From NCBI GenBank assembly GCA_033557465.1, contig CM066033.1:1356041834-1356105833 (forward strand): a stretch of DNA of 64,000 nt, written 5' to 3'. Shown piece after piece: positions 53,871-63,263 of the stretch. Each line of letters begins with the position of its first letter. Position 1 is the stretch's first letter. The notes under the pieces are model-generated. The model worked only from the letters and a program-made list of their open reading frames with translations, searched no databases and was not told the DNA's origin. Position numbers and translations under genes: made by a program. Source of the DNA: Ichthyophis bannanicus. Taxonomy: Eukaryota; Chordata; Amphibia; Gymnophiona; Ichthyophiidae.

Positions 53871-54426
53871 TAAGCCTACTAAACTATTTTCAAAATGCAA
53901 GAAAGAGTGAGTGTGCCAATCAGGTATTTGAGAAATGAATGGTTTGTTGGCTTGTCTTAATCTTTTTGACTTTTCTAAACACGAAAACGCTGAAGAAAAT
54001 CACCCATACTGTGTGAACATTTGAGAGTCATTTATTTCAAGTGAAACAAATTGCTGTGTACCATGTAAATTTCTCTGACCAAAAAATGTAGATCTTTAAA
54101 TCAAAGATAATCACGGTATACCTGGCTATTGTGTCTAAAGACTTCACTGTAGAATTTTAAAGATTAATTTATCTATCTCATAATATACTAATAGATCATA
54201 AGAGACATCATGGGAACAATGTGATACTACTTTTAAAAGTCTCTTTCTATGTCTCCAAATGGAAAACATCATTAGTTTTGAGAGAGAATAATCCTTTTGT
54301 AGACGATTATAAGTTACCTTTGCAAAGGAAGGTCAGGATAAAAACCTCTTGGGAGTTCTAATTCAGCCAACACAAATGTAAACAGTATAGAAATGGCTAA
54401 ATTACCTTGTTCATGTTCTCTAAACT
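53871..54426. other. No gene recognised
   Basis: AT-rich spacer; no coding, no repeats recognised. Confidence 0.45.
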
Positions 54427-54634
54427 AAGGGGTATGTTTACTAAACTGCGGTAATGTCATTCGTGGTAGGTTCCGTGGTAAATGTAGAGATGCCCATATA
54501 AAGGCATGGGCGGTGCATCGTTACAGCAAGCTGACAGAGAACGCGTGTTACAAAGCGCCTTAGAATAACGAGCGTTACAAGGCACCTTGTAAAGCGCCTT
54601 GCAAGGCGCCTTGTAATGCTCATTATTCTAAGGC
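54427..54634. mobile_element. MITE of the ggggtatgtttactaaa family, with hairpin
   Basis: The left end is aaggggtatgtttactaaac (54427-54446). Further in, gccttagaataacgagcgtt (arm 54557-54583) pairs with 54608-54634 at 25 of 27 positions; the loop contains gcgccttgcaaggcgcctt. The right terminal repeat is missing: the sequence passes at about 54632 directly into the 3' half of a SINE. Confidence 0.55.
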
Positions 54635-54797
54635 AAGCCACTTAACCCTCCATAGCCCATGTTCCCTGTAAGTATTAGTGTATGTGTCTAATATCCCCGC
54701 GTGTTAAATGTATCCCCCAATTGTGTTGTGACCGCTTTGATTGAAGGATAAGGCGGTATACAAAACTGTCTAAATAAATAAAATAAATAAATAAAAA
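54632..54797 (+). mobile_element. SINE 3' half
   Basis: ggcaagccacttaaccctcc atagcccatgttccctgtaa matches the body of the SINE at 44566-44850. The 3' end, gaccgctttgattgaaggat aaggcggtatac with (taaa)n, is a variant of the L2-like tail. The tRNA head is missing. Confidence 0.75.
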
Positions 54798-55908
54798 GAA
54801 GAAATAGCAAGTGCAATAAAATGGGGAGATAAGATATTTTTCAGATATGTTTGTGAGAGGAGGAAGGGCAAAAGTGGTATTGTCAGACTCAAGGGTGAAG
54901 GGGAGGAATATGTAGAAGCTGATGAGGATAAAGCGGAATTACTTAAATATTTCTGTTCTGTGTTCAGATGAAGGACTGGGAGTAGGACCTCAGAAAACAT
55001 CCACAAACAGGAACAAAAGCAAGGGACATCTCAAATGATTTTCAGAGGACTGTGTTCATGAGGAATTAGCTAAACTAAAAGTGGACAAAGTGATGTGACC
55101 AGATAGAATATATCCGAGAATACTGGAGGAACTTGGAGAAGTTCTAGCAGCTTCACAGACTGACCTTTTCAATGCCTCTTTAGAGGGTGGTGCCAGAGGA
55201 CTGGAGAGAGGCACATATGTCCCTTTACAGAAAAGCGGCTGTGGTTGAAAACTAAAGACTGTTTAGTTTAATCTTGGTGGTGAGTAAATTATTGGAAATC
55301 CTGCTGAAAGAGAAAATAGTGAGGTTTCTGGAGTCCAATGGATTGCAGGATCCAAGGCAGCATGGATTCACCAGAGGCAGGTCTTGTCAGACAAATCTGA
55401 TTGATTTCTTTGACTGGGTGACCAGGGAGTTGGACCGAGGGAGAGCCCTAGTTAGTTGTGGTGTATTTAGATTTCAGTAAGGCATTTGACACTGTTCCAT
55501 AAAGGCGACTTATGAACAAACTAAGCACCCATGGGATGGACCTTAAAGTTACTGATTGGGTTAGAAATTGGTTGAGTGGGAGGTGACAAAGGGTACAGAT
55601 AAATGGAGTTCATTTTTAGGAAAAGGAGGTTACCAGTGGGGTGTCACAGGGATCTATCCTTGGTCCAATTCTTTTTAACAACTTTTTAGTGATATTGTGG
55701 AAGGGCTGCCAGTAAGGTTTGCCTCTTTTTGGATGATACCAAAATCTGCAACAGAGTAGACACCCAGGAAGGTGAAGATAACATGAGGAGGGATCTAGCT
55801 AAGCTTGAATAATTGTCTAGAATTTGAAAGCTGAGATTTAATGCTAAAATATGTAGGGTCATGCATTTGGGCTGCAATAATCCAAGCGAGCGGTACAGTA
55901 TAGGGGGC
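54798..55908 (+). mobile_element. CR1 fragment, linker to palm
   Basis: Degraded plus-strand CR1 without its 3' end, starting at atagcaagtgcaataaaatg and ending at gcggtacagtatagggggcg. It lies directly behind the SINE tail. Confidence 0.8.
54800..55905 (+). pseudogene. CR1 ORF2 reverse transcriptase, degraded
   Basis: Recognisable pieces are RLKGEGEEYVEADEDKAELL near 54890-54950, LLKEKIVRFLESNGLQDPRQ and [20 protein letters not shown] at 55305-55420, YLDFSKAFDTVP near 55463-55500, SGVSQGSILGPILF near 55635-55678, FLDDTKICNRVDTQEGEDNM near 55727-55787 and MHLGCNNPSERYSIGGE near 55861. In motif C, ADD reads LDD. Stops at about 54970, 55095, 55250, 55500, 55585 and 55617. Confidence 0.8.
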
Positions 55909-56038
55909 GAGGGGGGGGGCTGCTGCTACTGTCATGGTCATGGACATCCAGCATTTGGCTCAGCGATAGGCCTCCCTGGAAAAATATTGCACCTATATCA
56001 CTGGAGCCAGATGTTATATAGCACTATGTGGATACATA

Positions 56039-56311
56039 GTGTGACGCTCGTGCCCCTACCAGGCGGCCGCCTAGTAGGGACGGGTGATCACCTCTTCTAT
56101 TTCCTAGGGTTGTAGTTGTGTAAGGAATGATGAGGCCGAGTGGTTTATAAAGCGCACAGGAATTTATTCAGCTTCCTTGCAGGTAAGTGGATACAATTTC
56201 TCCCAAACACATGTACTCTCCAGACAAAATAAAATAGTGGATACTTCTCCAATAACAAATGTCCAAAACAAAACAACAGTGAATTCCAATATCAAGTGTT
56301 TCTGGCTCACA
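56039..56311 (-). mobile_element. LTR-like end
   Basis: The plus strand starts tgtgacgctcgtgcccctac, so the minus strand would end in ...gcgtcaca, compatible with a TG...CA LTR. On the minus strand gctgaataaattcctgtgcg (with an AATAAA signal near 56165) lies about 125 bases before that end. It immediately follows the stop of the 338-codon frame at 56312. No second LTR was found in the window. Confidence 0.4.
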
Positions 56312-57328
56312 CTAATTTACCTTAGTGCAGGCATTGCATTCCATCTCTGAGACATTTGAATTTACCTCAGCCTCCTTGACTTCAATGTCCATACTCTCTG
56401 CTGAGCTGTAGCAGGGTTCTGCTAGGTACCGCTCAGGAACTTTCTGCTTTAGACTTTTTAACAGGTTAAACAACCTCTCCCACTTTCTTGCCTTCCCTGC
56501 TCTAGGCAGGTCTCCTATGGGTTGCTCTTGCTTAACCTTCCTGGTACAACATTTCTTTTTGTGCTGTGTTATCTGTGGCATAACAGTTTCCTCAGAGTCA
56601 GAAGAATAAACATACTTAGAAGGCCTTGCTACCTCCCTTCTCCTACCTTGGGCTTCTTGTGCAATATTCTCCTGGTTAGAGCTTTGGCCAGTCAGGACTC
56701 CCTCTGCCTCAGTGTAGGGCAGAGACTTGTGGTAGAGCTTTCCCACTCTCTTGCTAGGGTAGGTGGTTCTCCCCCTGGAACCTTCCCTATATCCTCGGTG
56801 GCTACTGCGCTGTGTATGGTGGCTTCCTTTGTACCTTCTCTGACTGTCTTTATAGCGGTTCCTTTTTCTGCTGCTCATTTTGGCTACAGGGCTGTTCCCT
56901 CTGTACCTTCTGGAACCAGGACTGGAACCTGAGCTGCAACTCCCACTTAGGCCTGGACTGCAACTCCGACAACAACTGCCACTGCAACTGGAACTGTATC
57001 TCCAATCATGCTTCTCACCATGCTTCCAACCAGCACTTGAACCAACTCCTGAATCAGCTCTCCAACCATGCTTCCAACCGCACTCTGAACCACCTCCTGA
57101 ATCAGCTCTCCAACCAACTCTCCAACCGACTCTATCTCTAGTGTTTGTTTGCTCCCTTTCAAACACTGAGCAGGGCAACTCCCTTCCTGGCTCCGCCCTT
57201 CTGTACCTCCCACTCCTGTCTGTGGCTGACCTGGAGTGTGGGCGTGACTTCCAGCTAGGTCTGCCCTCTAGGTTTCTCTCCAGGTTCCTGCTGTGGACTA
57301 TGTGATCCTGTGTGCCCATCCCCCGCAA
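56312..57328 (-). CDS. Unidentified repeat-rich basic protein (mobile-element ORF?)
   Basis: An uninterrupted frame of 338 codons. Residues about 65-130 are tandem degenerate repeats built on GWRADSG and GWKHG, followed by a Ser/Cys-rich stretch (SCSGSCCRSC). Residues about 150-215 are strongly basic (SSRKRNRYKDSQRRYKGSHH). An acidic patch (SSDSEE) and a leucine-containing C-terminus (WERLFNLLKSLKQKVPERYL) follow. I recognise no catalytic domain. Position next to an LTR-like end with a polyadenylation signal suggests a gag-like or first ORF of an LTR or DIRS-type retroelement, but this is inference. Shadow frames on the plus strand (56812-57305) are Leu/His/Asn repeats from the same tandem DNA. 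Confidence 0.4.
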   Translation of the reverse strand: MRGMGTQDHIVHSRNLERNLEGRPSWKSRPHSRSATDRSGRYRRAEPGRELPCSVFEREQTNTRDRVGWRVGWRADSGGGSECGWKHGWRADSGVGSSAGWKHGEKHDWRYSSSCSGSCCRSCSPGLSGSCSSGSSPGSRRYRGNSPVAKMSSRKRNRYKDSQRRYKGSHHTQRSSHRGYREGSRGRTTYPSKRVGKLYHKSLPYTEAEGVLTGQSSNQENIAQEAQGRRREVARPSKYVYSSDSEETVMPQITQHKKKCCTRKVKQEQPIGDLPRAGKARKWERLFNLLKSLKQKVPERYLAEPCYSSAESMDIEVKEAEVNSNVSEMECNACTKVN

Positions 57329-58007
57329 AGAGGAAAAATTCTTCCTTTTTTCACTTTTCCCTGGCTGGGCTGCACTCTCCTTATCACAATAGCTATGCCA
57401 TGGTCATGTTTGGTCAGAGTGAGAGTGCCCTCTCAGCATGACATGCTGTGGCTACCCAGGCCATGCATGTGGCAGATGGACACTATGACGTCTCAGCCAT
57501 TGACCCTACCACAAAGGCAGATGCATCCTGGCCAATCTGCTCTGTTTCAGGCCATACCCCCAATCCTCTGCTCCTTTTCATGCACATTTGCACACTAATG
57601 CTGGGAACAGCTTAGGTAATGTGAGGCAGAGTGAAGTGCAGAAAGCCACAGAACAATGGAGATACACACACACACACACACACTCACATCGCTGCGCTGT
57701 GCAAAAGTGAGGATGGTTGGCATTCCTGCCTGCAACTTTGGTCTCCATATCAGTTCAAGAATTGTTAAAGTGTACTCATTGTGCAGGCACTAGTAGCGTG
57801 CTCTGACATTAATGCCCCTTGTTAGCACCCACTCAGTGTGCAGGTGCTATCAGGCTGCCTCTCCATCCAGCTGAGGATAGTGGAGCCTGTCTGTGTGGCT
57901 GATGGGTGTTTGTACCCTTGCTGGCCGATTCATTGAAGGTTGCACATGCTGGTGCTGTACCTGCACTGTTGGCTAAAGTTTAGCCACAGGGACAGGCAAT
58001 ACATGAT
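57329..58007. other. Unassigned segment with (CA)n
   Basis: A (ca)n microsatellite lies at about 57666-57684. Several CT-rich plus-strand frames exist without domain features. The segment could belong to the same unknown element as 42526-44149. Confidence 0.35.
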
Positions 58008-58085
58008 TCACAGTCAAGACTTGAACCTGTGACCCTCCACTCAAATAAACACTGACTGCATGTGTTGAGCCACAGTACTACAATG
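58008..58085 (-). repeat. tRNA-like sequence (possible SINE head)
   Basis: On the minus strand actgtggctcaacacatgca (A-box-like) is followed about 25 bases later by gggtcacaggttcaagtctt (B-box-like). No full cloverleaf was found by eye. Confidence 0.45.
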
Positions 58086-58687
58086 TAGTCCTGGGGGTTG
58101 ACATGCTGCCCATCAGAGAGACCTTGGCTCATGATGCAATGTGCACTGCACACAGGACCAGGGCATAGCTTTGGTCTGCTGCAGGCGGGTACCACTGCCC
58201 CTACTGCCAAAACCTCCACATCATGCTGACATTCCCACGTGCTGTCAATAATGGTAGTGCGCAGTCCCAGCCCATCCAACATAAGGGTTTGGCGGGTGCC
58301 TAGAGTGCAAGGTCTGGATGGGGGGGGGGGGCAGAGGCACACATGGATAGCCACACAGCCCCCACCCACCAACCATCTGCCTCTGCAGGGACCCCATCAC
58401 CACCTGCCACTGATACATCTCGGGGGAGGATGACAGCCGCTGCTGTGGTAGTTCCCAAGGTGTCTGCATTTTGCAGCTACCTGGAGGACTACAGCTGCTG
58501 GCGCTATCAGCTTCTTCCTCCACAGCTGGATGCAGCAGCAGTTGGTGGGGGGGGGGGGCAAGCTGGGATCTCTGCCTAGGGTGCCTGGGCCCTTGAACCA
58601 CCCCATGTGGCAAATCACCTTTTTACAGCAGCAGCATGTCTGTGTGCCATCACTGTTACTGTGGGATCATGAAGGACATCACAGATG
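58086..58687. other. Unassigned GC-rich segment with G runs
   Basis: G runs at 58319-58331 and 58545-58558 separate CT-rich sequence. Open frames on both strands are low-complexity (Pro, His, Gln) and overlap one another. Confidence 0.4.
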
Positions 58688-59087
58688 GTACTGCGGATGG
58701 AAGAAATACCCCTATGAGGATGGGCTAAAAAAGCTCTTCAACCTGGAGAAGAGACGGTAACGAGAGATATGATAGAGGTCTACATATTAATGAATGAAGT
58801 GGAAGGGGTAATCGTAGATCGATTATTTACCAGAGGATACAGTAAAAAGCTGTTAGTGCAGCTGGGTTTAAAAAAGGTTTGGACAGGTTCCTGGAGGAAA
58901 GATCCATAAACCATTATTCAAAGGGATCCAAAAAATCCACTGCTTGCCCCAATACAGGCATTGTGGAACCTGTGTGTCTTTTGGAGGAACTGCTAGGTAC
59001 TTGTGACCTAGATTGGCCACTGTTTGACACAGGATGCTGGGTTTGATGGATCCAGTATGACTTATTTTATGATCTTATGTTCTTATG
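58688..59087 (+). mobile_element. CR1 3' end with internal deletion
   Basis: The sequence reads KKYPYEDGLKKLFNLEKRR, RDMIEVYILMNEVEGVIVDR, LFTRGYSKK then, after a gap in the protein, [20 protein letters not shown]. It ends in gctgggtttgatggatccag tatgacttat with ttatgttcttatg. The segment coding the KYFFTQRV block is missing. Frame breaks near 58758. Confidence 0.8.
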
Positions 59088-59267
59088 TGACACATGCCAC
59101 CTTCTTTGTCCCATCTGCAACATCAACACAGTGCCCTTTCATACTTGGGCACCATGCTGTTGCTGCTAATGGAATACTACTATCACTCGCTGGGGCTCCC
59201 CTGCCAGTACATTGCATTGCAGATATTTAAATAGGTTCTCTCTCTTCTTAGTGCCCCTTTTACCCAT
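59088..59267. other. Short spacer
   Basis: Nothing recognised between two CR1 pieces. Confidence 0.4.
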
Positions 59268-59672
59268 TTTGCTATGGAAGCAAAAACGCATAATAAAGAC
59301 TTTTTCAAGTACATTCATAGCAAAAAAACCTGTGAGAGATTCAGTTGGACCATTAGATGATACAGGGATAAAAGGGGCAGTAAGAGGGGACAAGGCTATA
59401 GCGGAAAGACTGAATGAATTCTTTCCTTCGCTCTTTACTGAGGAAGATGTAGGGATATTATCTATGACTGAAGTGGTATTTAAAGGTGATACTATGGAAA
59501 AATTGAAATAAATATCGATACACCGGGAAGATGTATTACAACTATTTGATAAACTGAAGAGTAGCAAATCACCTGGATCGGATGGTATATATCCAAAGGT
59601 GTTGAAAGAACTGAAATATGAGATTGCAGACCTGCTATTAGTAATCTGTGAACTATCATTAAAACCATCTGT

Positions 59673-59939
59673 GGAGTGGAGGAGTGGTCTAGTGGTTGGG
59701 GCAAGGTACTTCAGGCTGGAAGGTAAGGGGTTCAAATCCCACTAGAGGACAGCAACCTTGGGCCAGAAGGACTGGGGTTTCTAGTCCCACAGGTGCTCCT
59801 TGTGGTCTTGGGCAAGCCACTTAACCCTCCATAAACCATGTTCCCTGTAATATAGTTATCTCCAAGTTATAATGCCCTGTTCAATGTAAACCACACTGAT
59901 GCAGAATAGCACGGTATATAAGAGAATGTAAATAAATAA
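59673..59939 (+). mobile_element. tRNA-derived SINE with L2-like tail
   Basis: The same family as 44566-44850: gagtggaggagtggtctagt, ggttcaaatcccactagagg, cttgggcaagccacttaacc, gtaaaccacactgatgcaga and a (taaa)n end. The 6-base word atctgt occurs on both sides (59667-59672 and 59940-59945), and removing the SINE plus one copy restores CR1 coding (SVIPEDWRMANVT). The direct insertion proves mobility of the SINE after the CR1. Confidence 0.9.
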
Positions 59940-60345
59940 ATCTGTAATACCTGAAGATTGGAGAATGGCCAATGTAACAAAAATTTTAAAAAGGGTTCCA
60001 GGGGTAATCCGGGAAACTACAGACCGGTGAGCCTGACGTCAGTACTGGGAAAAATGGTAGAAACCATTATAAAGAACAAAATTACTAAACATATAGATAG
60101 TCATGGCTTAATGGGAGACAGCCAACATGGCTTGTCTTACTAATCTGTTATGTTATTTTGAAAGTGTGAATAAACAGGTAGACAAAGGTGAGTTGGTTGA
60201 TATAGTGTATCTGGACTTTCAGAAAGCCTTTGATAAGGTCCCTCATCAGAGACTTTTGGCAAAACTAAAAAGTCATGGAATAGGAGGCAGTGTACTATTG
60301 TGGATCAGGAACTGGTTAAAAGATAGAAAGCAGAGGGTAGGGCTA

Positions 60346-60547
60346 AGGTTGCCAACTGGCTCCAGATGCGCCCGACAGGCTTGATCCAGTCCTGGATTTA
60401 CCCTATTACATGCAGGGACATGTAGTCTTGCTTTTCTTATGGAGTGCAATAGGAAATTCAGAACTACATCTCCATGCATGCAATGGGGTAAACCCAGGAC
60501 TGGATCAAGCCTGTTGGGCGCATCTGGAGCCAGTTGGCAACCCTAGG
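60346..60547. mobile_element. Palindromic MITE of about 200 bp
   Basis: The left arm aggttgccaactggctccag (continuing atgcgcccgacaggcttgat) and the right arm ending ctggagccagttggcaaccct are near-perfect inverted repeats about 60 bases long. The CR1 words ggtagggcta at 60336-60345 and 60546-60555 are duplicated on either side (8 or 10 bases depending on where the end is set), suggesting a hAT-type or similar cut-and-paste origin. Confidence 0.8.
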
Positions 60548-61370
60548 TAGGGCTAAATGGCCAATTTTTCCAATGGAGAAAGGTGAATAGTAGAGAACCC
60601 CAGGGATCTGTGCTGGGTCCGCTGCTTTTTAATGTATTCATAAATGACCTGGAAAAGGGAATGAGTGAGGTTATCAAATTTGCAGATGACACAAAGCTAT
60701 TTAAAGTTGTGAAAACCCATGAGGACTGTGGAAAATTGCAAGAGGATCTTGATAAACTGGAAGTTTGGGCATCCAAATGGCAGATGAAATTTAATGTAGA
60801 CAAGTGCAAAGTTATGCACCTAGGAAAGAACAACCCAAATTATGGTTACACGATGCAAGGTTCCACATTAGGAATCACCACCCAGGAAAAAGATTTAGGC
60901 ATCATCGTGGATAACATGTTAAAACCCTTTACCCAGTGTGCAGCGACGGCTATGAGAGCAAATAGAATGCTAGGTATCATAAGGAAAGGAATGGAAAATA
61001 AAACAAAGGATATTATAATGCCTCTGTATCTTTCCATGGTGCGACCACACCTCCAATATTGTGTGTCTGGTTGCCATATCTTAAAAAGAATATAGTGTTA
61101 TTAGAAAAGGTACAGAGAAGAGCCACCAAAATTATAAAGGGAATGGAAGGATACCCCTATGAAGAGAGGCTAAAAAGGTTAGGGCCCTTCAACCTGGAAA
61201 AGAGACGGCTGAGGGGAGGTATGATAGAAGTCTATAAATTAATTAATGGAGTGGAACGGGTAAACGTAGATCAATTGTTTGCATCATCAGAAAATAGAAA
61301 GACTAAGGGACATGCAATAAAGCTACATAGTAACCTAAGACTAATAAGAGAAAATGTGTAATTTCTCTGT

Positions 61371-61432
61371 AGATTTTGTAATAAAACATTTATGGGGACA
61401 GTCTCGTTTCTTTTTTGTCACACCTTGTAATT
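61371..61432. repeat. Isolated mariner-type end, same direction as the end at 62958
   Basis: cagtctcgtttcttttttgt cacaccttgta at about 61400-61430 repeats the right end of the mariner (62958-62988) in the same orientation, with one mismatch. A left mariner end should be in the opposite orientation. So it is either the remnant of another mariner copy or the trace of a rearrangement. Confidence 0.6.
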
Positions 61433-61727
61433 ACATAAGAACATAAGATATGGCATACTGGGTCAGACCAAGGTCCATCAAGCCCAGTATCCTGTTTCCA
61501 ACAGTGGCCAATATAGGTCATAAGTACCTAGCAGTTTCCCCGAAAGACACAGGTTCCTCAATGCTTGTATTGGGTCAAGCAGTAATATCCTGGGTCCCTT
61601 TTAATAATGGTTTATAGACCTTTCCTCCAGGAACTTGTCCAAACCTTTTTTAAACCCAGCTACACTAATAGCTTTTACTACATCCACCGGTAACAAATTC
61701 CAGAGTTTGATTATACGTTGAATGAAA
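61433..61727 (-). mobile_element. CR1 3' end
   Basis: ataagaacataagatatggc atactgggtcagaccaaggt is the complement of the CR1 terminus. The copy runs to ttgattatacgttgaatgaa, where it is truncated against mariner sequence. Confidence 0.85.
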
Positions 61728-62988
61728 ACACATTGTTCCCTTCAAAGTAATCCCCCCCCCCCCCAGAGTTAATGCACTTCTGCATTCACTTCTGACATGT
61801 ACAGAAGCACTTGGTAAAGTCCTCCTCCTTGAGGTCCCTCAGCTCCCTCGTCACAGTGGCCTTGATCTCTTCTACAGAGGCAAAATGAGTTCCTTTGAGC
61901 ACAGTCTTCAGCCTGGGGAACAGCCAGAAGTCACACGGTGCGAGATCTGGGGAATAAGGAGGGGGGTCGAAAGCTGTGATCTGTTTTTTGGCCAAGAACC
62001 TCTTCACACCGAGCACGGTGTGTTCAGGCACGTTGTCATGGTGGAGCAACCACAACTTGTCTCTCCACAGAGCCCGCCTGCTGCACCGAACCCGGTCATG
62101 GAGGCGATTGAGGACCTGCTGGTAGAAGTGCTGGTTGACTGTCTGACCCTCAGGCACAAACTCATGATGGACCACACTCTTCTGGTCGAAGAATGCGATC
62201 AGCATGACCTTGATCCTTGGTTTGGACATGCGTGCCTTCTTGGGTCTGGGTGACAGTCAAGTCTTTCACTGCAGGCTCTGTCTCTTGCTTTCAGGGTCAT
62301 ACTGGAAGACCCAAGTCTCGTCTCCTGTGATGACTCGACCAAGAACTCTGGATCTTCTCCAATCTTCTCTAGCAAGTCTTGACAAACATTTACCTGGTGC
62401 TCCTTCTGGTCGTCCGATGAAAGCTTGGGCACCATCTAGGCACACACCATCCGCATCCCCAGCTCCTGCACCAAGATGGTCCGCACTGACTCCCTATTCA
62501 GGCTGAGCTCCTCAGCTATCATCCGCACCATCAATCTGCGATCACTCTGCACCAGCTGGTTCACTCTGTCAATGTTCACAGCCGTCTTTGTTAAGGAAGG
62601 CCGTCCTCACTTGGGGTCATCCTCCACCTCCTCGCGGCCAGTTTTGAAGCATTTGTGCCACTCAAAGACTCACGGACTTGATATTGCATCTTCTCCATAA
62701 ACCTTTTGGAGAAGTTGGAGACACAGTTGGGCCCTTCTCCGACTTAACCAGAAATTTCAAGTAGATCCTTTGCTCCATATTTCTGCCACCTCCAGTTGTA
62801 TGACAAAGCAATGGAGCAGTGTGCTAAAAAAAAACTGAAAAAGAAAAACAGAGTGAGAGAGATGAAAAATATTATAGCAGAATAGTGGCGAGATGTTGCA
62901 TAACACAGTGACATAAGCAGATAGCCAATTGGCATTGAGTCATGGGCGTGGCTGCCACAGTCTCATTTCTTTTTTGTCACACCTTGTA
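61728..62988 (-). mobile_element. mariner DNA transposon, left end missing
   Basis: The right end (transposase 5' side) reads, on the minus strand, tacaaggtgtgacaaaaaag at 62988 and is followed by leader sequence and the transposase frames to 61786. On the left the sequence cattgttcccttcaaagtaa, with a run of C, then abuts a CR1 3' end; the expected inverted left end is absent. The terminal dinucleotide TA at 62987-62988 fits the TA target of mariners. Confidence 0.8.
61786..62778 (-). pseudogene. mariner transposase (DD34D type)
   Basis: Starting at the Met codon at 62778-62776 (MEQRIYLKFLVKSEKGPTVS-like), the minus strand encodes a transposase of about 331 codons, close to the usual 345. 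The helix-turn-helix region includes QLVQSDRRLMVRMIAEELSL and ILVQELGMRMVCA. The catalytic part includes ITGDETWVFQYDPESKRQS (first D), LWLLHHDNVPEHTVLG (second D) and PPYSPDLAPCDFWLFPRLK (third D), with 34 residues between the second and third D. At least three frameshifts or stops (about 62230, 62440 and 62640-62700) inactivate it. Plus-strand frames over this region are shadows. Confidence 0.85.
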
Positions 62989-62991
62989 TGT

Positions 62992-63263
62992 AAATACACC
63001 CTTTTCGCGAGCTTTTACTTGGCGTTCCAAGCATTAAAGGGCTTTTAAACACATTGTGCAATGGGTGTTAAGGAAGCACAAACTGTTAACACCCACTCTA
63101 TCTGTCCATTAACGACCACTCTCAACCTACAGCACCCTTAATGCTGCAGGAGCTTTTAACACCCATTAGAGCAGCTTTTCACCAGTGTTAAGGGTGCAAG
63201 GGTGCCAATAACAGGCGTTAACAGTATTCTTGCTCCCTTAACACTCTTTAGTAAACATACCCC
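62992..63263. mobile_element. MITE of the ggggtatgtttactaaa family, right part
   Basis: The right end tttagtaaacatacccc (63247-63263) is the exact complement of the left ends at 42214 and 54429. The interior repeats gttaac/ttaacacc words (ttaacacccactctatctgt; tttaacacccattagagcag). The left end would lie where the mariner inserted or is missing; I could not find it. Confidence 0.55.

Larger units (their letters stand above)
59268..61350 (+). mobile_element. CR1 LINE with SINE and MITE insertions
   Basis: A 5'-truncated CR1 starting in the linker (EAKTHNKDFFKYIHSKKT-like) and ending near 61350 in the C-terminal domain, before the usual KYFFTQRV block. A SINE lies at 59673-59939 and a palindromic MITE at 60346-60547, both with target duplications. 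It belongs to the subfamily of the copies at 8256-10637 and 44882-48765. Confidence 0.85.
59270..61350 (+). pseudogene. CR1 ORF2 reverse transcriptase, interrupted
   Basis: Segments are RDSVGPLDDTGIKGAVRGDK and EFFPSLFTEEDVGILSMTEV (59330-59511); SPGSDGIYPKVLKELKYEIA; after the SINE, NYRPVSLTSVLGKMVETII (60017-60072); IVYLDFQKAFDKVPHQRLL (motif A, 60199-60255) and WIRNWLKDRKQRVGL; after the [35 protein letters not shown] (motif C), EVWASKWQMKFNVDKCKVMH; then VQRRATKIIKGMEGYPYEER (61110-61170). The D and FADD catalytic residues are kept, unlike in the copy at 45275, but stops, shifts and two insertions disable it. Confidence 0.85.

Noticed and set aside
56812..57305. Plus-strand frames with NHASHHASN or LQPCFQP repeats
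   Set aside because: Antisense to the tandem repeats of the 338-codon frame at 56312-57328; the minus frame is longer and more plausible.
58239..58613. Several 64-122-codon frames on both strands
   Set aside because: Low-complexity, mutually antisense and interrupted by G runs; not supportable as genes.
61885..62700. Plus-strand frames of 100-122 codons
   Set aside because: Antisense shadows of the mariner transposase, whose catalytic motifs are clear on the minus strand.
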